64,000 nt of DNA from Sarcomyxa edulis (Eukaryota; Basidiomycota; Agaricomycetes; Agaricales; Mycenaceae): NCBI GenBank assembly GCA_009761415.1, contig QUOL01000026.1:1-64000 (forward strand), read 5' to 3'. Each line of letters begins with the position of its first letter. The first letter of the stretch is position 1. Both the position numbers and the translations under genes were made by a program. A model generated the notes under the pieces. The model was not told the origin of the DNA, did no database searches, and saw only the letters and a list, made by a program, of their open reading frames with translations. Shown piece by piece: positions 22,295 to 32,503 of this stretch.

Positions 22295-24174
22295 TCACCT
22301 CACGAAGAGGTGTTCCATCATCTGCAAGTCATGATCTACTGTGATCTTTCCTCCGCCCGTCACAGTATCGGGTCTCCACATAGTTCTCGTGTTGACCTTG
22401 TCTGGATATGTCGCGGTTCCTGAGATACCTGACCAATCCCAATCGATGATTTGGATCGAAGCTCTATCCTCCCGAACAAATACATTGGCTGCTCGAAGAT
22501 CGCCATGAACGTAGTGCGCCGAGCCTAGGATCTCCATCGCTCGTTCGATGGCCTTTCGCACAGTCGGGGTAGAATCCTCCCCGCGGATGAACTCGTGATA
22601 TCTGTCCGAGAGGTCCTGCATGACGATCATTACCCATCCTGTTGGCATCCGTTCGACAGCCAAGATAGAAGGAGCGAAACCATTAGCGGCAGCAAACCGG
22701 TGGACATTGATCGCAGCCTCTGAGTACCGACCAGGTTTTATGAATTTGACGACGACTCGTTCACAAGAATCTGTCGTCGCAAAGTAGACATACTTGTCGT
22801 CGCTGAACGCCCGAGTATAAGCAAAAGTCCGAATTGAGGCAGCAGCATCGCTGTAGCTGGTTTTGTAGGGGAAAGTCGCTGATCCTAGAGTCGGACTAGC
22901 AACTGTGCTCAGATCAGCGTACGTCTTCTTCAGTGCAGATGCTGTAGTCCGGATAGCCAAGACGAAGCGCTCCAGTTTTAGACGAGAAAAATCATCGGTA
23001 GGGTGAAAATGAAGAAAGACTTCTGCGAGCGGCTGCAGAATCGGCTGATCTGTGAATACCGCACCCACCGCGGTGATATAAGGCCCTACAAGACAGTAAA
23101 TTGAGGTATTGGTTGGCGCTACTGAGGAAAACACTGACCAAAATGAAGAAGAAGTAAACTCGGGAAATACGAGTTCTTCAAAACACCCGCTCTGCTGAGG
23201 TACCTCATTTGCTCAAAATAATATCGCCCACTCTCCATATAAGGCTCTGCTCCATTACAACCAACTTCCAATTTACCCTGAACCGAAACTCCCAACGCCC
23301 TTTCGCCCGTGTCCCCAATGTTGAAGAAAGCGCTGCCATTGGTTTTGAAATCGGTGCCATCGATGAAGCTACGTTCGAGTCTCACGATCCTACTCACACT
23401 TAGTATGCGGCGGAACTGGTCCATCCGGGAGGTCTCGTCCTCAAAGAAGTCAGACAAAGTAGTCAATGATTCAGCGCAATCACGGTCCAGTGCTGTCGGC
23501 TCTCCAGTCCTGCAAAGCTCGAGGAAAGTTGCGAGGCTTTCGTCCAGAAGAGTGACCGGGACGTAAGAGGTACACGTTTGTGGCCGGCCAGCAAGACAGG
23601 GAGATTCATGGCGAAGAGAATGGAGCTTCTCACCAAGTTGAACAGAAGGACTTTGGGGTGGATGTTTAGTAAAAATGACCAGGCGATCGAGTTGTCGTTG
23701 CTCGAAAAGGGTCTTCTCCTGTTCTCGAACTAGTACTACAGATGTGTCAATAAGGCTAGTGATGATGGCGCAAATGTAAGTGCGCACCAAGAAGAATATG
23801 GACGTCGTCGCGTCGCTCCTGCACATCTTCACCTTCGAAGATATCTTTTGGTGTCATCCCAGGGTGGAGCTCCACCAACAATTCCTCCTCAACGGCGGTG
23901 GAAGAGCCGACGCGTTCTAAGAGCTTGAGACACAGAGCTTTTTCGTTATCTTTTGTGGGGATTTTTATACCAGAAGGGACCTGAAGAAGTAATGAGAGCC
24001 TTATACGACGATCCAAAATGCAAAACTCACTCTATAGATTTCCACCTCATCTAGAATCGGGCAACGTTCGAATTTGATATTGACGAGAGCAGTCTTGAGG
24101 GTAGCTTTGCGACTATCCAAGTGGAAATCGGTGAAACCATCAGTTATAAGAGCAGTCAGTGAGACCTCGTCCAT
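22295..24174 (-). CDS. Crinkler-like protein with nuclease-like and kinase-like domains, copy 1
   Basis: Exon 1 (from ATG 24174) encodes a ubiquitin-like header, SLTALITDGFTDFHLD...ILDEVEIYR. A GTGAGT intron follows, then VPSGIKIPTKDNEKAL. The middle part (VPVTLLDESLATFLELC, ESLTTLSDFFEDETSRM) leads to a PD-(D/E)XK-like core: SAFFNIGDTGERALGVSVQG and KLEVGCNGAEPYMESGRYYF. The next exon begins PYITAVGAVFTDQPILQPL and carries a kinase-like fold: VVVKFIKPGRYSE (Lys), HGDLRAANVFV (catalytic loop H-x-D-x4-N) and QIIDWDWSG (metal-binding D-x-D). Stop at 22295. By family knowledge, crinkler-type proteins are effectors or genome-conflict proteins. The function here is inferred. The nuclease motif has Gln in place of the expected Glu. 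Confidence 0.68.
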
Positions 24175-24438
24175 GGTTGTAGCTAGCAACAACGTAACGT
24201 TTAGAGTCAGAGGTGGCGCTGAGCCGCTGACGCCGCTGAGAAATGGAAACCTCACGTGATCTGAATGCACGCATGCTCCGACGCTCGCCGTCCACGTTCG
24301 AACACTGGCAGGTTGTGGCAAGGTAAAAAATTATTCAAGTGAGTCTGACTTATGTGACTGGAAGCGAGGAGCGTCAAGGAATATAAAGGCCATATAAATT
24401 GTTGAAGAAGTCTGGAATACAACGTGTAGAGAACGACA

Positions 24439-26351
24439 TTAATCCAAGTAGGATCGCGTCTGCTTCTTGAAGCGGTGCGCAATCATCTGCAAGTCATGAT
24501 CGGCTGTGATCTTCCCTCTGCCTATTACAGTATCGGGTCTCCACATCTGCTGTGTGTTAACTCCGGACGGGTATGTTGCAGTTCCTACAATGCCTGACCA
24601 ATCCCAATCGATAATCTGGACCGAAGACCTATCGTCATGAACAAGAATATTGGCTGCTCGAAGATCACCGTGAACGTAGTTCGCCGAGTGTAAGGTTTTG
24701 ATCGCCTCATTGAGAGCATTTCGTACACTTGGGGTAGAATCGATATGACCTGAGAATTCGTGGTATCTGTCCGACAAGTCCTGCATGACGATCATGACCC
24801 ATTCCGCGGGCAAAGGTTCCACAGCCAAGAGGGACGGAGCAAAACCGTGTTCAGCAGCAAAGCGGTGAACTTCTGTAGCATCCTCCGAGTAGCGACCAGG
24901 CTTAATGAACTTGATGACGATTTTCTCGTTGATGTTCGTGGTCCCGAAGTAGACATATTTGTCGTCTTCGCTGAACGCCCGAGTATAAGTGAAAGTCCAG
25001 ATTGTGGAAGCAGCGTCGGTGTAAGAATTTTTATAAGGGAACACCCCCTTTATACTTGGAGTTTTGTTGATCTTCAGATTGGCGTACTTCTCCTCCAGCG
25101 CGGACGTCGCGACTCGGATAGCTAATACAAAGCGCTCTAGATTCAAGCGAGCACGATCGTCGGTAGGGTGAAAATGAAGAAAGACTTCCGCGAGTGGCTG
25201 CAGAATCGGTTGATCGGTGAATACTGCACCTACTGCTTTGACATAAGGTCCTATAAAAAGGAAGGAACCGGGTCAAATTCATTGTCTAATGACGATAGAA
25301 AAGACACTGACCAAAATGGAGAAGAAGCAAACAAGGAAAATACGAGTTCTTGCAGAAACCCATCTTGTCGAGGTACCTCATTTGCTCGAAATAGTATTGT
25401 CCACTCTGCATATAAGGCTCTGCTCCAGCACAACCAACTTCCAATTTTCCTTCAACCGATACACCCAAAGCTCGCCCGCTCGTGTCCCCGACATCGAAGA
25501 AAATGCTGCCATCAGTCTTATACTCGGAGCCATCGATACTGGCACGTTCGAGTTTCACGATTTTACCTTGCTTCAAGATGGAGCGGAATCGGTCCACCCG
25601 GGCCACCTCGTCCCCGAAGAAGTCAGACAAGGTGGTCAACACGTTAGCACAGTCACAATCCCGTTGCGTCGGCTCGCCGGTTCTGCAAAGCTCAGAAAAA
25701 GTTGCTAGGCTCTCGTCGAGAAGAGTTACGGGAACGTGAGAGACACTGTTATGAGGTCGTCCAGAAAGTCCAGGGACATCTTTGGCAAGAGCGAGGAGTT
25801 CACCACCAAGTAAAGAAGATGGAGCTCGAGGTGGGAATTCCTTGAAGATGGACTTGATAACAGGTATCTGTGACACGGTATCGGCTCGCTCATGATAATC
25901 TGGTAAAACTGAACATAGTGTCAGTAGGGCAAGCCAAAACAGAGGTAGATACGCACCAAGTAGTAGATGGATATTATATTGTTGCTCTTCCGCATCTTCG
26001 ACACTATTGAAGAGGGATCGTAACCCGATCGCAGAATGTAGCTCTTCTAAAGCTTCCTTCTCGATGGGAGACTCAATGAGTTTTAGAAGCTGGAGACAGA
26101 CATTTTTCTTTCCACGGGTTACCGGAACTCGTATGCCTGGAGGGGCCTGAGAAAGCAGCATGAGCACACTCAAGAAAAAATGACAGCGTGGAGCTCACTC
26201 TGTAGATCTCCACATCGTCCAGGGTGGGGAAACTTTCAAATTTGACGTTTACAAGAGTAGTGTTGAATGGAATGTGGGTAGAACAAAATCGAAACACAGT
26301 ACTACCGTCCGTCATAAGAACGTTCAGTTGAACCAGTGGAGCATTCGCCAT
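24439..26351 (-). CDS. Crinkler-like protein with nuclease-like and kinase-like domains, copy 2
   Basis: ATG 26351 starts MANAPLVQLNVLMTDGSTVF, a diverged ubiquitin-like header ending DDVEIYR. Then APPGIRVPVTRGKKNVCLQL, a middle segment (VPVTLLDESLATFSELC), and the nuclease-like core SIFFDVGDTSGRALGVSVEG and KLEVGCAGAEPYMQSGQYYF. Here the key triad is E-G-K. The kinase-like part has KIVIKFIKPGRYSED, HGDLRAANILVHDDRSSVQI and IDWDWSGIVG, ending at 24439 with a basic tail (RFKKQTRSYLD). It is the most diverged of the three copies in every domain but has the same exon plan. All kinase catalytic positions are present. A TATA-like box and a CGG-N6-CCG site lie about 90-115 bp upstream of the start. 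Confidence 0.68.
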
Positions 26352-26577
26352 AGTTGTTGTTAACAAGAGGTGGCACGGTCGCAGGTCTTGAATGATGGTT
26401 GGTGGCAGTAGTGGGTGAGTGGCACGGGAGCGTGAATCCTTTATAAACCCCGCTCGGCAAGTGCCGATGGCACCCGTCCAGGACGTCCGTCCAAAAGACA
26501 TTGTTCAGGTACAAGTTGTTGCAGAAATTTGGTGAAGAGAATGAGGATGATGTGTAATTTATGTGCACGGTTTGGGA
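26352..26577. promoter_or_regulatory. Promoter region of crinkler-like copy 2
   Basis: On the minus strand a TATAAAGG box (26438-26445) lies about 90 bp before ATG 26351, with the palindrome TCGGCAAGTGCCGA just upstream of it. Confidence 0.45.
26454..26467. promoter_or_regulatory. CGG-N6-CCG palindrome, copy 2 promoter
   Basis: TCGGCAAGTGCCGA is a perfect 6+6 inverted repeat with a 2-nt centre. It contains CGG-N6-CCG, the layout bound by some Zn(II)2Cys6 factors (Ppr1 type). A related site in the same context (CCCCGCTCGG before it) is found upstream of copy 3. Confidence 0.45.
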
Positions 26578-28569
26578 TTATCCTTGAGAGTAGGATATGT
26601 TCATTTTGTCCTCTTGCCTAGAGACCATCGACATAAAGTATAGTAATGAATAGCAGAACCCACACAGTGTACTCGGATCAGGTACAAGTACAATCCACCT
26701 CACGAGCAGGTGTGCCATCATCTCCAAGTCATGATCTACCGTGATTTTCCCTCCGCCCGTCACAGTATCGGGTCTCCACATATTTCTCGTGTTGACCTTG
26801 TCTGGGTATGTCGCGGTTCCTGAGATACCTGACCAATCCCAATCGATGATTTGGACCGAAGCTCTATCCTCCCGAACAAATACATTGGCTGCTCGAAGAT
26901 CGCCATGAATGTAGTTAGCTGAGCCTAGGATCTCCATCGCTCGTTCGATGGCCTTTCGCACAGTCGGGGTAGAATCCTCCCCGCGGATGAACTCGTGATA
27001 TCTGTCCGAGAGGTCTTGCATGACGATCATTACCCATCCCGCTGGCATCCGTTTGACAGCCAAGATGGAAGGAGCGAAACCATTAGCGGCAGCAAACCGG
27101 TGGACATTGATCGCAGCCTCTGAGTACCGACCAGGCCTCATGAATTTGACGACGACTCGTTCACGAGAATCTGTCATCGCAAAGTAGACATACTTGTTGT
27201 CACTGAACGCCCGAGTATAAGTGAAAGTTCGGATCATGGATGCAGGATCATGGTAAGACGTCTTGTAAGGGAAAATCGCTGATCCTACATTCGGGGTGGC
27301 AGCTATATTCATATCAGCGTACGTCTTCTTCAGTGCAGATGCTGTAGTCCGGATAGCCAAGACGAAGCGCTCCAGTTTTAGACGAGAAAAATCATCGGTA
27401 GGGTGAAAATGAAGAAAGACTTCTGCGAGCGGCTGCAGAATCGGCTGATCTGTGAATACCGCACCCACCGCGGTGATATATGGCCCTGCGAGTGCAAGAT
27501 AGTTAAGTAAATGCTTAGCGTTACTTGGAGAGACACTGACCAAAATGGAGGAGCAGTAAACTCGGGAAGTACGAGTTTTTCAAGACACCCAAATTGGAAA
27601 GGTACCTCATTTGCTCAAAATAATATCCCCCACTCTCCATATAAGGGTCTGCTCCCATACAACCGATTTCCAATTTACCCTGAACCGAAACTCCAAACGC
27701 ACGTTTACGTGTGTCCCCAATATCAAAGAAAGCACTCCCGTTGGTTTGAAATTTGGTGCCGTCTATAAAATCACGTTCGAGTCTTACGATCCTACTCGCC
27801 CTTAGTATGTGGCGGAACTGCCAGTGGTCCATCCGGGAGGTCTCGTCCTCAAAGAAGTCAGACAAAGTAGTCAATGATTCAGCGCAATCACGGTCCAGTG
27901 CTGTCAGCTCTCCAGTCCTGCAAAGCTCGAGGAACGTTGCGAGGTTTTCGTCAAGGAGAGTGACGGGAACGTGAGAGGTACGTGTGGGTGGTCGACCAGC
28001 AAGGCAGGGAGATTCGTGCTCAAGAGAATAGAGCTTATCACCATATTGTACAGAAGGACGTTGTGGCAGATGTTTAGTAAAAATGACCTGACGATCAAGT
28101 TGTGGTAGCTCGAAAAGGGTATTTGCCTGTTCTCGAACTGTGAAGTCCATTGATAAAGCAAGCAATTGCGCAAACATAAGTGCGCACCAAGAAGAAGGTG
28201 GACATCGTCGCGTCGCTCCTGCGCATCTTCCACATCATTGAAGAGGTCTTTTGAGTTCATCGCACAGTCGAGCTCTTTTAACCTTTCCTCCTCAGCGGTG
28301 GAATCGACACGCCCCAAAAGCTTGAGACATAGAGATTTCTCGTTACCGTTTGTAGGTAAGTTTGTACCAGAAGGAACCTGAAGAGGCAATGAGAGCGTCC
28401 TATGACAAGCCAATGCAGAGCTCACTCTATAGATGTCCACCTTATCCAAAGAAGGGCAACGTTCAAAATTGATTCTGCGAAGTGGAGTGTTGAATAAAGC
28501 GTTGACAGTATCCATGTAAAATTCAGTAGATCCATCAGTTATCAGAGCAGTGAGTGCGACGTCGTCCAT
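26578..28569 (-). CDS. Crinkler-like protein with nuclease-like and kinase-like domains, copy 3
   Basis: ATG 28569 starts MDDVALTALITDGSTEFYMD; an upstream in-frame ATG at 28584 is possible. The plan matches copy 1: ubiquitin-like header, VPSGTNLPTNGNEKSLCLKL, VPVTLLDENLATFLELC, nuclease-like core AFFDIGDTRKRAFGVSVQG and KLEIGCMGADPYMESGGYYF, then PYITAVGAVFTDQPILQPL and the kinase-like motifs VVVKFMRPGRYSE, HGDLRAANVFV and IDWDWSG. Large parts are nearly identical to copy 1. At the C-terminus the TGA that ends copy 1 is TGG here, so the frame runs about 33 residues further to 26578. An intron starting at GTGAGG could restore a short end. Confidence 0.68.
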
Positions 28570-28774
28570 GGTTGTAGCTAGCAAGAACGTCGGGAGTCTT
28601 GAAGGCCTGATGAAGGGAAGTGGCCGGACTGGCAGATCGAGCGGCGGCCATCACGGGATCGTGTTTTATTTGAGCCCCCGCTCGGTAACTGCCGATGCCG
28701 AGGATTGGCCGAAAGATTGGCGTCTAAAAAACGTTCTGAGATATTGCATCCTCACTTCAGATCTTCGCATCTCA
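28570..28774. promoter_or_regulatory. Bidirectional promoter, crinkler-like copy 3 / UTP14
   Basis: Only 205 bp separates the two divergent start codons. The segment holds a TCGGTAACTGCCGA site (28682-28695) and a TTTTATTTGAG stretch that reads AAATAAAA on the minus strand. Confidence 0.5.
28682..28695. promoter_or_regulatory. CGG-N6-CCG site, copy 3 / UTP14 promoter
   Basis: TCGGTAACTGCCGA keeps CGG-N6-CCG, with one mismatch in the inverted repeat. The context CCCCCGCTCGG...GCCGATG matches that of the site at 26454-26467. Confidence 0.42.
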
Positions 28775-31700
28775 ATGACCAGGTCAAACAGGACTGCTAA
28801 AGGCTCTGGGTCCATCAAAAAGTCTCGTCCATCTGGCACGAAAGCCAACGTGGCTGGTTACGCTAAACGACAATCTCGCAAGGAGAAACTCGTTGACGAC
28901 ATCGATGTATACGAGTATAAGCAAGAGAAGGTCCGACGGTCGAAAGTGACTCTAGAACTTGAGAGGGATGAGGCTATGGAATTTGGTGGGGAGGATGAGG
29001 ACGACGAAGATGAGCCTAGGGCGAGGTTAATCGGAGCAGATGTAGATGGAGAGATGATAGACAGCGGGGACGACGAAGAAATCGACAGTGATGCTGCGTT
29101 CGAAGAGAGCGACGAAGACAGATTTGCAGGATTCAATTTCTCTACCAAGGTGCGTATATCGGTCTATCATGTCTCGGAAAGAAGGTCTAATACATGCTGC
29201 AGGGCAAGAAGAAGGTTTTGACAAAAACCAAATCTTCGATTCGGTACCCAGAGGTGGATCTAAATGAGGAGGAAGATGCGAATGAAAGTCAGCAGGCTTC
29301 CGAGGATGAAAGCATGGGTGAAAATGATGACGATGCTGAAGAGGAGGAGGAAGGGGAGGACGACGAGTTCTTTGACGTCTTGGACGTTCTCGATGGTAGA
29401 GGGAAATTGGAAGAAGATAGTGACGAGGAGCCTGGAGCGAAACCCAGCATTGATGCTCAGAGTCCACCAGAGGCTATCGACGAGGACGAAGATGAAGACG
29501 CAGAGGATGGAGACGACGATGCAGAGAACGATGCTGCAACCGATTCCGAGGACGATGAACTCATGGAGACATCCCCAGAGGCCCTCGACAATTTACAAAA
29601 CTTCATATCCGCCCTCGACCCTGCTGGCAAAAAGCGCAAAGCTCCTACGGACGACACCAGTACTGCGCCACGCAAACGAAGACTCATCAAAGAACGCACA
29701 GAAGCTGGCGCTGAAAATGAGTTCCGTGCACAATCTTCTGGTTCGTCTGTCTGAAAGAATGATGTGTGCTCTCTAGATACTAACGGTTTGACCGGCTAAT
29801 AGGCTCGAAATTAAACTTGGAAGACCTCCTCGCCCCACTTGCTTCGCAATCTTCGACTCTTCTTTCGCTCAAGAAAACAGCCAAAATCCTAGCTCCGTCT
29901 GCCTCCACAAAAACTAAAATCCAAACCCTTGCCGCGCCCTTACCGCAAAGAATACAAGAGAGATTAGATCGTGAGGCGGCTTACGACCAGACGAAAGGAG
30001 AGGTAGAAAAATGGAAGGGGACCATGAAGCGTATTCGTGAGGTGCGCGTTTTCTATTCACCTCGTTGATCTTTCTGCACTGTGACTGACATTTCGTTTCA
30101 CAGGCTGAGCATCTCAGTTTCCCTCTGCAAGCCGAGTCGGTTACTAGAGTTTCTAATTTGCAGCTAGCAGCAAAATTCAAAGTACGTTGTTGTGCTACAT
30201 TCAGTATCCAATTTTGACATGATTTTGATTATCTATCTGCCCTTTCAGCCAACTACCGCACTTGAAAGTTCGGTAGACAAGCTTCTGAAGTCGGCCAATC
30301 TGAGGGAAGAAGATATAGAAGACACAGAGGACAACATGCTCAGACAGTCAAATCTAACGGTCGAGGAAGTTGCTCAGCGGAGGGGAGAGTTGAGAAAGAT
30401 GAGGGAGTTGATGTTTCGAGCTGAAGTGAAGGCTAAGAGGATTGGCAAAATCAAGAGCAAGACGTATAGGCGGATCAAGAGAAAAGAGAGGGAACGGTTA
30501 GGAGAGAAAGTAGACGAGATGGGGGAGGATGGGGAAGGAGGAGAGGAGGAGAGGATGAAGAGGGAAGTTGATCGAGCCAAGGAAAGAGCGACCCTCAGAC
30601 ACAAAAATACGGGTAAATGGGCGAAAGCGATGGGGCGGAAGGAGGGTATGGGTATCGAAGGGAGACGAGAGATTGAGGAGATGTTGTCCAGAGGAGAGAA
30701 GCTAAGGAGGAGAATTGCCGGGAAAGGAAGCGATGACGATGACAGTGAAGAGGAGGAGGAAAGTGAAGAGGAAATCGACGATGGGGAGGGTGGAATATTG
30801 AAGATCAAGAAGGGTGCCTTTGAAGAGCTCCAGCGCTTAAGTCAGCAAGAGGATGGAGAGGATGACGGCCCGCGAAAAAGTATATTCGACATGAAATTTA
30901 TGAAGGAGGGGATGGCCAGAGAGCAACAGAAGGTTGATCGGATGGCGGACGACTTTGCGAAGGAGATGGGTGTAAACGAAGGTAGTGATGTAGAGGACCT
31001 CGCAGATGAAAATGCTAGTGGCGTCGCTGTCGAACGGACGGGCGGGCGGGTCGTCTATCGACCTGGGCTTTTAGTAAGTCGGACTTATTGGCACTCCTCA
31101 TCGCGGTCTAATCATACTTTCAGCCTGGCCAATCAATATCTGCGCGGCCTGTTCGCACAATGGGCTCTGATACCTCCAGCGTGACGTTAAGATCCACGGA
31201 TGTGTTCTCTCCTCCTCCTGTACCGGTACCTACGCAGCGTCGCCCCTCCCCTGTTCCCAATTCCGCTACCGATGAGTCTAATCCTTGGCTCGCACCACAC
31301 AATCCGGACGCCGGCCCTACAGCAAGCGGCAGCAAAGCTCCACGCAAGCAAAACGAGATTATAGTCTCAAAAGACAGTACAGCACTCGACAAGTCTAAGA
31401 ACAAGCTGAAGAAGAAAGCGAAGAAAAGACTAGAAGAGAAGGAGAAGGCACAGGATGAAGCAGTCGTAGAGATCTCTATGGACAACGTTCTGACTCTTGA
31501 TGCTACCGTTAGCGCCCCCTACTCTTCGGTCATCAAAGCAGCCGCGGCAGCAAAACGCTCGCAAGATGTCCTTGAAGACGATGCGGACGCAAACAGCGAG
31601 GTGGAAGAACAAGAGAGACTTGTCGACCTGAAAGGGAAAGGGAAAGTCAAAGGTGTAAAAGCCTTCGCGCAACGTGATCTCGTAGCCCTTGCTTTTGCCG

Positions 31701-32283
31701 GTGACAATGTCGTTCAAGTAAGTTCTCTTCTTCCGATTTCTTCATCGGTCTCATCTCGCAATTTTAGGACTTTGAAGATGCCAAACGTCGTGAAATCGCA
31801 GCTGATGCGCCTCGCGAAGTCGATACCACTATACCTGGTTGGGTACGTCCTCATTTGTTTTCCACCATGGCTGCAAATTAAACTTCTTTCGACCATTGAA
31901 GGGAGCGTGGGGTGGAACAGGCACCCGCCGGCAACCGACCAAACCGCACCTGATCAAGAAAATCGCCGGTATCGATCCCAAGTCCCGAGCCGACTTCAAT
32001 AAATCGAACATCATCATTTCGGAGAAGAGAGACAAGAAGGCCGCGAAATATCTAGTGAAGGATCTGCCTTATCCGTACACTAGCAAGGCACAGTTTGAAC
32101 GCGCTATGGATCGACCTTTGGGAACAGAGTGGAACACTAGGGTAGGATTTCAGAGAGGAACGTTGCCTAAGGTCGTCAAAAAGGTACGTATCGAAATCTC
32201 CCATTTTGTAGTCGTGCAAACTGACCGGACTCTTCTCTGAACAGATGGGAACCATCATCAACCCGCTGGAAAAACTATCCTGA
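28775..32283 (+). CDS. UTP14: UTP14, U3 snoRNA-associated SSU processome factor
   Basis: Nucleolar protein required for 18S rRNA maturation; it activates the helicase Dhr1/DHX37 in the small-subunit processome. The N-terminal half is very acidic with basic patches. Conserved UTP14 landmarks follow: LAAPLPQRIQERLDREAAYD near 29930, KIKSKTYRRIKRKERERLGE near 30450, RATLRHKNTGKWAKAMG near 30590 and KSIFDMKFMKEGMAREQQK near 30880. Further on are NPWLAPHNPDAG near 31280, an FAGDNVVQ-DFEDAKRREIA join near 31715-31770, GAWGGTG near 31905 and the end NTRVGFQRGTLPKVVKK-MGTIINPLEKLS. At least seven introns interrupt it. All conserved blocks are present, so it is taken as functional. ATG 28775 gives MTRSNRTAKGSGS. 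Confidence 0.94.
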
Positions 32284-32503
32284 CCGTCAGCATAGCTGCA
32301 ACATGTCAACAGCTTTTCAGTCAGAGTGCTATTCGTTTTCTATCGCATGCTTTCGTCAGCTCTTCTTGCGTGTTATCAGTATATCCAAACCGAATTGATA
32401 GGGTGGTATCATGCATGCTACACGAGGGATATATCGTACAAAGTATCGTACATCGAGTCCCACGGTCTATATAATAGGTCCATTAAGCGCTACCTCACAT
32501 CTC
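32284..32503. other. 3' region between convergent UTP14 and NRAMP genes
   Basis: No coding potential is seen; the two genes end towards each other here. Confidence 0.5.

Noticed and set aside
22295..28569. Ordinary protein kinases or aminoglycoside-phosphotransferase-like resistance genes
   Set aside because: The kinase-like part is only the C-terminal domain. The shared N-terminal header and nuclease-like core fit crinkler-type proteins better.
30374..30808. 144-aa minus-strand Ser/Leu-rich frame
   Set aside because: Antisense shadow of the charged UTP14 region.
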